From Hyaloscypha bicolor E (lineage: Eukaryota; Ascomycota; Leotiomycetes; Helotiales; Hyaloscyphaceae), in assembly GCF_002865645.1 (NCBI RefSeq), contig NW_020194628.1:930001-994000 (forward strand): a stretch of 64,000 nucleotides of DNA, given 5' to 3'. This document shows, one piece after another, positions 48,901 to 60,654 of the stretch (the stretch's first letter is position 1; each line of letters opens with the position of its first letter). Both the position numbers and the translations under genes were made by a program. The notes beneath the pieces are model-generated. The model had not been told where the DNA came from, searched no databases, and was given only the letters and a program-made list of their open reading frames with translations.

Positions 48901-51050
48901 TCCGATACTAAACTAGATATTAACTTGACCTTTAGTGGTTTTATTAAGTTTAATACTATTATTAGTTTACTAGAAAGCTTAGAATTAGTTAGAACTAGCA
49001 ATTAAGTATCTAGAGGCTCCGGTATTAATTATAATTCTGTAAAAGCAGTAAGTATTATATCTTGATATACCATTAATTATAAAAGTCTAGGTATCTTTTA
49101 TTAAAGGTTTAATAAGCTCTAAGGTATGATTTTCGCTTATTATCTAGTATATAAGGGAAAAGAAAGTAAGGTTATCTATAAAGGTATTAGCTATAGTTAT
49201 TAGTAGAGTAAGAGCGGTAAGAGCGGCTAAAAAGCTCTCGACTAAAATAAAGTAGAAATCTGGGTAATATTCCTTTTCTTTATCTATTTCCGTTAATAAA
49301 GCCTTAAAAGTATTATTTACTAGTTTGTCCTTATTACCCTTATTACCCTTTTTGCCTTTAGCTTTAGTAATATACTATATATAAGTATTACTAAAGTATT
49401 TATTAAAATTGCAGGTATTTCGGGATCTGAACTAATAAATATTTCTATTCCTAAATCAAGTTTTCTTAGCCTCTTATTTCTCCGGTATATGCTTCTATAA
49501 GTAGTATTCGGGTTTCTTATATATAAAATATAACTTCGGGGCATAATTATTATAATTACAGGACTTAAAGTAATTATTACGGATTCCGAAGTTACGGTTA
49601 GGTCTATATTAATGATTTCCGGAGGGATAATAGCTTAGAGGGTTCTGAGAGTAATATTATTAATTAGTAAAAAAGGTTTCGGGATTAGCTTATTATTTGC
49701 TCTTATATATAATAATAAATAACTAGAGCTTATTAATAAGTTAGCCGAGATTTGCAAGAGAGTCTGAGATTACGTATTTATATATCCGGGAGCCTTAGTA
49801 AGAGGTAATAATTTTATTATAAAGGAATTTGGTATTTCGTAAGTTAGGTATAAGACCATACTATAATTAATATAGTTTATTAATTAGTAATTAAATAGTC
49901 TTAAATATTGTCTTTTCCGGAAATTTAGCTATTATAGAGGCTAATATAGTAGTATTTTACTTATCTAAATTCCAATATTTGAATTCAGGGCCTTTAAAGA
50001 AGCTATAAATATTAATATAAGCCTCTTTATATATATATTAAGAGAGCTAGTTATTATAGAAGTGGTCTTGAGCTAGTTTCTTTAGTATAGTAGGAAAAGC
50101 TCGTATTAGTACCTCTTATAAAAGCTTTATATATTAGTAGATATTAAGGAAAATAGTAAGTTTGTAGTTAAAATTACTATTAGATTTATTATACTTTTAC
50201 TCTTTAGTATAGATCTTGGCAACTTCCCTAATAAGTCTTATAATTAAAGGGAATTAGGAGTTATTCGAATATAGTTATAGTAGTAGTAGTAGTAGGAATA
50301 TACTATTTGCTTCTAGAGCTTCCGTACTAGTATATAAATCTAGTAGAGGTATAGGATATAATAGTAGAGGGAATAGTAAAGAAAATAATAGTAATATAGG
50401 AATATTAAAAATAATAGGTTCTAGATACTTATTTTTTATAAGGGTAATAAAGCCTAATAGGATCGGTTCCTTAATAAGGTCTGATCTGGCTACTAATATA
50501 TCCTTATTTAACTATATATATTATTTATTTTCTTTTATAATAGTATATAGGGTATTTGTAATAATATTAGTACTACTATTTTATTATATAAATATATTAC
50601 CGTATTAAAGGGTTTTATATAGGTATAGTATTTCCGGGAGTTCGAATTTATTAAAGTTTCCTTAATAAGTAAAGTTTTTAAAGTTATATCTAAATAGCTC
50701 CTAAAGGTTATTATTAACTATTTTATAGAGAATATATTAAAATAGCTTGGTATTTAAGAACTTATTTATCTCGTTTACCTTAGTAAAGTTCAGGTTAATC
50801 CTATATTTCTATTTTCTTACTAATTTCTTGAAATTATTATTATTTATAGAGTAATTAGATTAGATAGATCTAATAAAGAAATTATCTATTATAGTATATT
50901 CTGCTATTATATATTCTATAGGCTCGTACCTAGTTCGAGGTATAATAGTTTATAAGGAGGGTAGGTTTATAAGAAGAAGGGTAGTTTGTAAGATAGGTAA
51001 TTTATAATAGGTATTATATTCGAGGTAAAAATTTCGTCTATAATAAGAAA
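45990..51050 (-). pseudogene. Degenerate gag-pol of copia 45447-51803
   Basis: On the minus strand from the right: gag (about 51000-49350) ending in a region that looks like an eroded zinc knuckle near 49530-49450 (YILYIRNPNTTYRS, cysteines probably turned to tyrosine); aspartic protease IIINTGASRYL near 49040-49005 (family: IIDTGASRYS); integrase about 48900-47500; reverse transcriptase KPLYGIPEAGNH near 47080-47040, STYNPCLFYSK near 46985-46950 and TNNTLF at 46924-46907 (family: TDDTLF); RNase H with SELYSMAYGF near 46300, IYTDLKSLYE near 46205-46175 and a SADFIIKSK end near 46050. The RNase H aspartate survives, while the protease and RT aspartates are lost. Stops in every domain. Confidence 0.85.
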
Positions 51051-51499
51051 TTTAGTAAGTAAAATTTAAGGAGTAAAATATCGAGATTCCGGAAGAACTC
51101 GATGGTTCTAAAGCTCAAGAGCCCCAGGGATTTAAAAGAAGGTGGTTTTTGAGAGGGTTTTGTAGGAGTTAAATAGGAATAGAATAAGATAGTCAAATAA
51201 CTAATTATTTTGGTACTTGGTAAGATTAAGTACCCTTCCTGCCTATATAACCAAATTATAGGTAATAGAACTAATAGATATTCCCTCCTTTAATATAGTA
51301 TAATCAGACCTTAGTAAGATTAAGTATCTTTTCTGCCTATATAACCGAATTACAGGTAATAGGATTAATAGTTATTTCCTCTTTGACTAGAATAATGGCT
51401 TTGCCCCTAAGTAACCGAATCTTAGGCAAGTATAGCTTAATTCTTTCTGATCTATATATATAAATAGACCTTATTCTAATCTGAATACAAACTAATTAG

Positions 51500-51803
51500 T
51501 ATCGGTTTACCAGGAATATATAGTATTATTATATAGGTATAGAAGTACTATTTATATAAGGTTAGTAAAGTTATTATTTAGAAGTAGGGATTATAGTATT
51601 ATAGTATTAATATGTAATCCCTAAATCTGCTAAGCCTAAAGGGATCTAGTCTACTAGTCGAATTACTAATGGGATATAAGGTTATATAACCATGTTCTGT
51701 ATCTCATATCCTATTACCCATATCCCATTGCCCATTACCCATATCCCGTGTCCCGTGTCCCGTAACTACGCACGTGACTCCCAGAGGAACAGCTATACCA
51801 ATA
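51500..51803 (-). repeat. 5' LTR of copia 45447-51803
   Basis: 304 bp. Includes a GC-rich tandem of about 7-bp units (CCCATAT, CCCGTGT, CCCGTGT, CCCGTAA) at about 51717-51768, the least mutated version of that array in the window. Confidence 0.9.
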
Positions 51804-51808
51804 CTAAA

Positions 51809-52735
51809 CCTTAATAGAAAAACTTTTATTATTATTCTCTTTATTAGATTTAGTAATCTCAAATAAAATATAAATAGAATATCTAAAAGCAGATAAATAC
51901 TTTAAAATAATTAGAATCTATAAAAGAGAATTAAGAAAAAGAAGCTTATAATATTTTTAGTAATTAAAAGTTCTATAAAAAAGAGTTATATAATAGATAT
52001 ATAAGAGATTAGAATAGCTAAATAAGAATAACTAGAAATATATTTCTAGTAATAAAAATCTCAGCTAATAATATTATAGTAAGAACTATTACTTTTATTC
52101 TTTAGAATAAATAAAACTATATTAAATTAAAACAAGCTTTAGAATAGTATAGAGAACTTATAGTAATTTATATAAGAAATTTCTCTAAAACTAGTATAAG
52201 TAGAATAAGAAATATAAGGCTTTAATATAGACTTCTTTATTTTTAGTAAAAGAGTACTAGAAATATTAGAAGATATTATAGAAATCTAAACTTTAATATT
52301 TTATTAAAAGTAAGCTTTATATTAATAATTAAGAGTTATATTTATAGCAGACTTATAAGCTACTTAATATTATCTAAAGTTAGTAAAAAATAAAATAAAA
52401 ATATCTTGAATTTATAAACCGGAATTAATTTAATAATAATATAAGAAAAGGTAAAAGCTATAGTTATAATAACTAAAAGCTTAAAAAGAGATTTCTGGAA
52501 AGATATTAAAGAAAAGTATTTAATAAAAGACTCTAGAATTAGTAGAAAGAGAAGTTTTATATAGAGTTTCCTGAAATTTAGTAATCTGAAAAAATAATAT
52601 ATACTAAGTCTATTCGAATTAGAATATTAATATAGCTTTATAAAACCTATATATTAGACGAATTTCGTTATTTTAAAGCTTTCTAATTAGATGAAACAAG
52701 TAAAATATAGTATTATATCTTTCTAGAAGATATAT
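51809..52735 (+). other. Downstream region of the nested copia host, right piece
   Basis: Continuation of the host after the nested copia. Plus-strand fragments can be read (for example ISANNIIVRTITFIL near 52060-52105) but were not recognised. It may be a long 3' leader, an extra 3' reading frame, or an older unrecognised insertion. Confidence 0.35.
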
Positions 52736-52907
52736 TATAATAAGAATTACTAAATTAGAGCTAGTATAATTACTTTATTTAATTAGAATCTATATACTTA
52801 TTTCTTAAAGCTTTATATTTTATTTAAACTCTTTTCTAGCTAGTTTAATTAATTCTTTTACTATTTAATATAATTCTCTATTTTATAATCTTTATATATA
52901 TTAACTA
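52736..52907 (+). repeat. 3' LTR of the nested copia host
   Basis: 172 bp, starts TATAATAAG and ends TTAACTA, followed by ATTAT. Partner of 31613-31784. Confidence 0.8.
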
Positions 52908-52912
52908 ATTAT

Positions 52913-55900
52913 TAATAAGAATAATAAAAAGAAGTTTATTATATAAAACTAGATATTTTTATTAATATAAATATAAATAGCTTATTTTTTTTATTTCTAT
53001 TTTCTAGCTAGCTAATATTAAATAAAATATAATATAATACTCGGAATTTAATTTATATTATCTTATAACTTTAAGTATTAGAATATTATCTAGCTATTAT
53101 ATCTAGTTTTATTTAGAAAAGAGTTCTATTTATATAAACTTAAAAATATTATATATTTTTTATTTCTTATTAAAACAAAATCTAACTATATATAGCTTTA
53201 AAAATATTTATTAACTTATTATACTATTAATTAATCTTATTACTAAATCGAGCTAGCTTATAATTTAGAATTTAAATAATTATTTAATTAAATTAAAGAA
53301 ATTATTTAAAAATATATATATTTTAATAAAGAAAAAAAACATTTCAAATATAGTTAAAATAATTAAGGAAATATATAATTAGTTAAAGGAATTATAAATA
53401 GATAAATTCGAATTAGAAGAGTTCTTTAGGCCTATTTATATAAAAGATTAATTAATTAAAGAAAATGTTTTATAATTTAGTTATTTTATATTATATTTCT
53501 CAAATTATTTAATTACTTGGCTTTATTTATTATATATAAGCCTAAATTAAATATATATTTCTTTCTAGAATTATATTACTTTTAAAATATATAACTTTTA
53601 TTCTATAAGTTCTTATAACTTTAATAAAGCTTTTTCTAAAACCTATATATTTATATTTAGGAAATAAGAATAATAATAAATTCGGTATTTTACTAATATT
53701 TCAGTTTTAGTTTAATATATATTTTTAAGCTAATTCTATTTCTTTTATACTTTATTTATTTCTATTTTCTTTTTAATTTCTTACTTTATTTTTTATATTT
53801 ATTATTTATATTTCTCTAGAAAATATTTCTATTTTTACTAATATTATTAATACTAAAACTATAATTAAATATATTTATTAACCTATTTATTTATTTTAGT
53901 TATAAGTATTTTTATTTTAAATTTTCTATAAAATATATTATTATTTTTAAGCTATCTAATTATATTTAATTAGTTTTTAATTAGATATTATTTTTAATTC
54001 TTTTAATAAAATCTCTTTATTTTATATTTCTTTATTTTTAATTATTTTATAAAGCTCGAGTTTTCCCGAAACTTTAATTACTTTTAAATAAACTCTTATA
54101 TAATAATTATTACTTGCTATATTTTTAGTTATTTTTAAAATCTATTTCTTATAATTAATTTTAGGAAAATTATAATAGTACTAATTAAATTATAAAATAT
54201 AAAAAAATGAGATATATAATAAAATATTATATAGAAATAAGTTAAGAAATAATTTAAGAAATTTATTAGAGTTTATTAGATTAAAAATATTTTCAAATTC
54301 TATAAACTTTTATTTAATATAATCTTATAATATTTCTATAATTAAGATTAATTTAAGGTTTAGAATTAGATAAATAAAGATACTAATATAAAAGAATATA
54401 TTTATTTACTCGAGAATATTAACTTAATTAAAGAAATTATTAAATTTAAAATTAATAAAATAAATAGCTTAATAGAGAGTTATAAAGATAAAGAAAAAAA
54501 GAAATAGTTAAAGATAAAAGAGGAAGTCTAATTTAGAAAAGAAAATATCTATAAATATTAGAAAAAGATATAAATCTTTTTATTAATTATTTTAAAACCC
54601 TAAAGCTAATAATACTAAAATTCAAGTTTATTTTTTATAAGACTAAAATATAAAGTATAAAAGATATTTATTATTTCGAGATCTAATTTTTCTAGTTTTT
54701 TATATATTCTTTTAATTAATCTTATTTAGAGAGAATTAAAGAATTTAAAAAGGAAATATATTATTTATAAAAGTAATAAGTTATAGGAAATTAATAAGAA
54801 ATTTTTTTTAGAGAAAAATAAGAAAGCTTATTTATTTTTAACTAGTAAACTTATTATTAAAAATAAGAATACTAAAAAGACTTAGAAAAAATAATATAGT
54901 TATATTAGAAAAAATAGAAAGAAATATAAATATATGAAATATTTATTTAAAGAAATATATTTTTAATTTAGGAGAAATAAATAAATATTTTATATTTCGG
55001 GAATTTTAAATTAGTAAAGATTTCTAATAAAAGAAAATATAAGATAGCTTATTATATATAAAATTAGTAATAATTAAAGTATAATAAAATATACTAAGCT
55101 AGTAAACTAGATTTACCTGTATTTATAATATAATATAAATAGTAAAATAAAATATTAAAAAAAGAAAGAAAAAGAAAAAGACATAAAAAATAGTAAAATA
55201 TATTTCGAATAAGATATTTAATAAATAATTTAATTTTATATCTCTTTATATAATAGGTTTTCTATTAACTTTAATTTAATAAGAATTTTTTAAATACTTT
55301 ATTAAAATTATATTATTAATTTCTTTAATATTACTATAATTTCTTAATTCTTTATATTAGAATTAAGAAATCTATTCTTTATTTCTTTTAGCTTTTAGTA
55401 ATTACTTTAACTAATATTTAGTTAATTTTACTATTCCTATATTAACCTTAATTTCTATTAGATATATTTTCTATATTAAGCTATATAAATCTTTTATTAA
55501 TTATTTATTTCTAGTAAATCTCTAAGAAATAATATCTTATTTAATTCTTTTATTAGTAGTAATTATAATTTTTTATAAAACTAATAAAGAATTCTTTTAT
55601 ATTAGACTACTAATCTAATATACTAAGCTCGATATATTAATTAGCTCTAGCTATTAGAAGAATTCCTTTAATACTAATATAATATTAATATTAAGAATAA
55701 AAATATAGTTAGATAAAGAACTAGGAAATATAAGAGAAATAAGAAATAAAAATAAAGAAAGTAATAAAATGAACTATAATAAATAAATTAGTTAATTATA
55801 TATAAAAGTAAGAATAATTATTTATTTATTATAAAAGAACTATAAAGGCTATTAAGAAAAATATTAAAGCTATTTTAAAGACTATAAAGATAATTACTAA

Positions 55901-57325
55901 AGCTTAGAAAAAGACTAAAGTTATTATAAAAGTAATAAAATAAAAGCAAATATTTCGAATAAATAAAAAAAAAGCTTTAAATAAAGCTAAGAACTAAGAA
56001 ATATAAAGAAAAACTAAAGAGGTATTTAATATTATATAATTATAATTATTTAATTATCTAGTATAAATAAAGTTAATAATTATATTATAAGAAAATAGTA
56101 AACTTAAATAATAAATATAAACTAATAATATTTATTAAGAAATATTTATTATATATTTCGGTATTAAAAAAACTTTTAGATTTATTAATAGTAAAGAGCT
56201 ATAAGATATATTTAAAAGAGATTTCTATTTTAGTATTTTTATTCTAAAAAATAAAAAATAAAATAATAGCTTTTCTATAATTATAATAAAAGATATAATT
56301 AAATATTACTAGAGTATTAGAATATAAAAGATTAATATTTAAATACTAGATTTAGTAAAGTTAATTTTAATACTAAAGCTAAAATAAGATAAGAAATTAT
56401 TATTTATTTTAATATATTAGCTAATTAAATAGTTAATAACGCTTTTAATTTCCTAAATATTATAATTCTATTAATTAGTATTAATCTCTTATTACTCGGC
56501 TTTTTAATTTACTTTTTCTTTTTTTATAATTCCTGTAATATATTTAGAAATAATAAAATTCAGGAAATCTAAAATAAATAGGCTATTATTATAGTCTAGA
56601 GAAAAACCGGGTTTAAAGATTATATATAATAGACTTTATTAAGTATTAGGCTATTATTATACTTAATTACTTATAATTAGAAAAGAAGAAATCTGCTTTT
56701 AAAGAATTTAGAACTTATAAACTAGATTAAAATTCTAATTCGAGCTAGATTTATATAATCTTATTAATATCTAGCTAAACCTTAATTATATCTAATATTA
56801 TAATTTATATACTAATAATACTTATTAATTATTATATAAGAGATAAAATAAACCAGCCTAAAAAAATTTTTATTAAATAAAATTTTCTAGATTAGCTCTT
56901 TATTATTAGTTATTAAAATTAGATTATTAATAAAGAACTATTTAACTAATTATATAATATTTTTTATTATATTAAAATAGATATAGAAAGATATTCTAAA
57001 AACTATAATATTTATATTAGAAATATTAACTAAATAAAAGAAATTATAAGAAAAATCAAATAGATTTCTTTTATATATAAATATAAAGAAAGATATAGTA
57101 TTTATTATAATTATAAGAAATAGAAATTCTAATATTAGTAGAAATATAAGTATAGTAATTATAAAAATAAATTCCTATAATTTAATAAGAATTATAATTA
57201 TATAGAAAATAAGAAATTATATAATAATATATATAAATATTTATAATTATAACTAATAAGAATAAGCTATAAATATCTTGAGCTTAATAATTTTAAAAGG
57301 CTTTAAATAAAAGAAAAAGAAATCT
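52913..57325. other. Unassigned RIP-degraded repeat DNA
   Basis: A/T-dominated with Lys/Asn-rich stop-ridden frames. 54480-55000 and 55700-56010 look like old transposon coding sequence on plus, and 57060-57200 reads as Tyr/Asn/Lys-rich repeats that could be converted zinc fingers. No LTR pair was found and no cellular gene was seen. Confidence 0.35.
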
Positions 57326-57698
57326 TTTTATATAAAAATAATATAATAATATAAGTTATATTATAATTTTATAGAATTATTTCTCGAACTAGAAAAAAAA
57401 AATAGTTTTATATAAAAATAATATAATAATATAAATTATATTATAATTTTATAGAATTATTTCTCGAGCTAGAAAGAAAAATAGTTTAATATAGAAATAA
57501 TATAATAATACGAGTTATATTATAATTTTATAGAATTATTTCTTAAGTTAAAAAAGAAAATAGTTTTATATAAAGATAATATAATAATATAAGTTATATT
57601 ATAATTTTATAGAATTATTTCCTGAATTAGAAAAGGAAATAGTTTTATATAGAAATAATATAATAATATAAGTTATATTATAATTTTATAGAATTATC
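57326..57698. repeat. Tandem repeat, unit about 80 bp, nearly five copies
   Basis: Each unit runs TTTTATATAAAAATAATA, AAGTTATATTATAATTTTAT, AGAATTATTTCTCGAGCTAG and an A-rich tail ending AATAG. Units start near 57326, 57406, 57485, 57564 and 57643. Differences between units are largely A/G and C/T. The period is not a multiple of three, so it is not an in-frame protein repeat. Confidence 0.85.
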
Positions 57699-60354
57699 TT
57701 TTTAGATTTCTTATTAATTAGCTATTAAAATTAATAAATAATATATTAATTATTTTAATTCAGATTTATATATATATATTTAATTACTTTTATAATTTAT
57801 TAATAATATTATAATAAAAGGCAAAATTAAATTAAGAATTAATTATTTTTTTACTTTTTACTTTTATATTTAAAATCTATTATATAATTTAAATAGTAAT
57901 AGAATTATGAAATTAATAAGCTTATTATATATATAAAAAATTAAATTTTAAAGAATTATTAATATTTATATTAATTATTTATTATTTATTATTAATAAAT
58001 ATTAATATTCAAATTTATAACTTATATAATTTATAAAAAGTTTTAAATATATTATTTAATAATTATTATATTAATTTTAAGATAATTAAATTAATTAAAT
58101 TTTATTATTTTTTAATATATATTTCTTTAATATTATATATATTTTAAATATTTTATTTTATTATTTAATATATTATTAATAAAAATAGCTTATAATTTAG
58201 GCTATTTAATTATTAAATTTTTTTATAAAAATAGCTTGAAATTTTAATTATTGAATTATTAAAATTAATATAAATAGCCTAGTATTTAAATAGCTAAATA
58301 GCTAAAGCTTAAATTTTAATAATTAAATAATTAAAGCTTAATTTTAATAATTAAATAACTAAAGCTTGAATTTAAATTTAAAACTATAAATAGCAAAATA
58401 ACTATTATAATAATTAAGAAGTTTAAAAGAATTATAACTAAATAAAAAGGCTAAATAAAGAAATATATTTTGGCTTTTATAATAAATAAATAAAAACTTT
58501 TTATTTAAATTAAAAAAATAACCGGAGGCCTAATTCTTTTATTAATTTATTATTTTTTTATCTAGTAAAATATAATATATATTAATAAAAGAATCTAGTT
58601 TAAAATAAAAAAAATAATAAATAACTAATATATTTATAAATAAAAAAATATTTTTCTAGTTTAAGCCAAGCCTTTTTATTAATATAAATTATATTTTACT
58701 AAATAAAGAAATAATTTAATAATAATAATATATATAATTATATTAAAAACAAAAATATAATAATTTAAAATAATTTTTAGCTTAAATCTAAAATAGAATA
58801 AATAAATTAAATAAATTAAATATATTAATAAGAAAACAATTAAATTAATTATTATATTTTAAGCTATTTTATATTTAATTTAAATTATATTTTAAATAAA
58901 TATATTTAAGTTTTATAAAACTATTTTAGAGAAAAGATTTAATAAAAATAAATATTTACTAAATTAGAAGTTATTTAAATTAAAGTATTTTATATTTTTA
59001 TAAATATTTTGAAATTATAGCTCTAATAATCTTTTAGTCTGAAATAATTATATTATTAATAAAATTATAGCTTTTTAGTTTATTTTTATAATAGTTTATA
59101 TTATTATATTTTTATAAATATAAATATATAATTAGAAATATAAAAATTAGAATTAGTATAAAGCATTATTTTAATATTATTTAATTATTATTATTATATT
59201 ATTTATAATAAATTATTTTTTATTTTTTAGTAAAAGTTCTTAAAATATTTTATTTAATTATTATTAATTTATAATAATAACTATTATTTAAAAAAATTAG
59301 ATATTAAAATAATTATTTAGATTTATAATAATATTTATAAGAATTTTAAAAACAGAAATTTATAAATTCATATTTAAAATAATAATATTAATAATTATAT
59401 TAATATAGTAGTTTAATATAAATAAAGAAACTAGTAATTAAAAGCTTTTATAAATATTTAAAATACTAGTTTAGTTTATATTATTAAATTAATAAAATTA
59501 AAAAAGCTTTAAAAAAAGTATATATATTTATAAATAACTAATTCTTTATTTAGATAATATAATAATTAAGATACTAGTTTAATATTTATTATAATTTAAT
59601 AAAGCCAAATTATAAAGAATATTAAATAAATTAATATTATACTAGAAAATATATTATCTAAAATATTTAAAAAAAAAAACTAGCTTTTTAAATAAATAAT
59701 AAAATATAAGAGCTTTAAATATAGAATTATTTTAATACTAATTCCTAAAATAAAACTCTTTTATAAAAGAATTCTTAAACAGGCTAGCTTTAAGATATAA
59801 ATATAATTAAAAATAATAAATACTTTTATAAGTATTATTATTTATTATTAATTTAAATATTAATAAATAAGATTAGCCTAAATAATTATTTATTTAAAAT
59901 TAAATAAATGAAGAAATTCTAATATAAATATAAAAGTACTTTTTATATAAATTATAAAAGTATTATTTTTTTATAAATATATTTTTTGAAATATTAAATT
60001 AATATTTTTATATTTATAATATATAATAAAAGTTATAAACTTTTTATTATTAACTAGATTTTTTAATTAATTCTGGTATTATTATAATAAAATAATAAAA
60101 TAATTAATTTATAATTAAAAAAGAAATAGTATTAATATTATAAATAAAATATATAATTATAAGTTTTTAAAAAATTATTATTATTAAAATTATATAGAAA
60201 TATAAAAAATATATATTATAATTAGAAATTAATATAATTATATTTAATTATAAGATTTTATTTATTTATTATTATTTTATATAATACTTTTAGCTTTATA
60301 TATAAATAAAGAACCTGAATTTTATATTTAAAATTTGAATTATAAATAGTATTT
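57699..60354. other. AT-rich sequence, largely unassigned
   Basis: Nearly pure A/T with little readable sequence. About three units of a roughly 30-bp repeat (AAAGCTTAATTTTAATAATT) lie at 58296-58375. No gene or element end was recognised. Confidence 0.4.
58296..58375. repeat. Short tandem repeat, unit about 30 bp
   Basis: Three imperfect copies of GCTTAATTTTAATAATTAAA with a variable spacer; flanking single half-units extend to about 58180. Confidence 0.5.
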
Positions 60355-60359
60355 CTTAT

Positions 60360-60654
60360 TATTAGTATAGCTATTTCTTTAGAAGTTATATATATAGTTA
60401 CAAGATACGAGATATAAAATATAGATAACGGGATATAGGTAATAGAATATAAAATACAGGATATAGTTATATAATTTTATATTCTATTAATAACTTAACT
60501 AGTAGCTAGTTTCTATTAGACTTAGTAGATTTAGGAATTATATATTAATATTATAATACTATAATTCTTACTTCTAAATAATAACTTTACTAACTTTATA
60601 TAATTAGTATTTTATAACTATATAATAGTATTATATATTACTAGTAAACTAATA
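60360..60654 (+). repeat. 5' LTR of copia at 60360
   Basis: 295 bp, starts TATTAGTATAGC, ends AACTAATA. Retains GATACGAGATA and ACGGGATATAGG units of the 7-mer array. Confidence 0.8.

Larger units (their letters stand above)
45442..51808 (-). mobile_element. Full-length copia retrotransposon (first family), best-preserved copy
   Basis: Two 304-bp LTRs (45447-45750, 51500-51803) start TATCGG and end CTAATA/CCAATA, from TGTYGG...CCAACA, with CTAAA at 45442-45446 and 51804-51808. Length 6,357 bp. Pol reads on the minus strand. It is the reference for the degraded copies at 5693-8195, 11189-17400 and 60360 onward. LTR differences are all transitions and concentrate in the 7-mer tandem region. 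Confidence 0.92.
31608..52912 (+). mobile_element. Copia retrotransposon (second family), host of three nested insertions
   Basis: Two 172-bp LTRs (31613-31784 and 52736-52907) share TATAATAAGAATTACTAAA starts and ends derived from TTAGCCA. ATTAT flanks both outer sides (31608-31612, 52908-52912). On the plus strand the internal parts read as one copia polyprotein: gag at about 32100-32693 continuing at 40611-41000, a protease-type segment near 41400 (ISKTYLVKKKA), integrase C-terminal part near 42650 (RYLIRYIISNIYKI), reverse transcriptase near 44120-44290 (YKVFF..YINN) and RNase H at 44650-45250. Subtracting the insertions 32699-40605, 42083-42266 and 45447-51803 with one target duplication each leaves about 6.8 kb, a normal copia length. 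Confidence 0.8.

Noticed and set aside
49320..49544. A 74-codon minus-strand ORF as a small independent gene
   Set aside because: It falls within the gag zinc-knuckle region of copia 45447-51803 and is repeated in degraded form at 5700-5900 and 62560-62780.
57326..57698. CRISPR array
   Set aside because: Units of about 80 bp are repeated head to tail without unique spacers, and the context is fungal.
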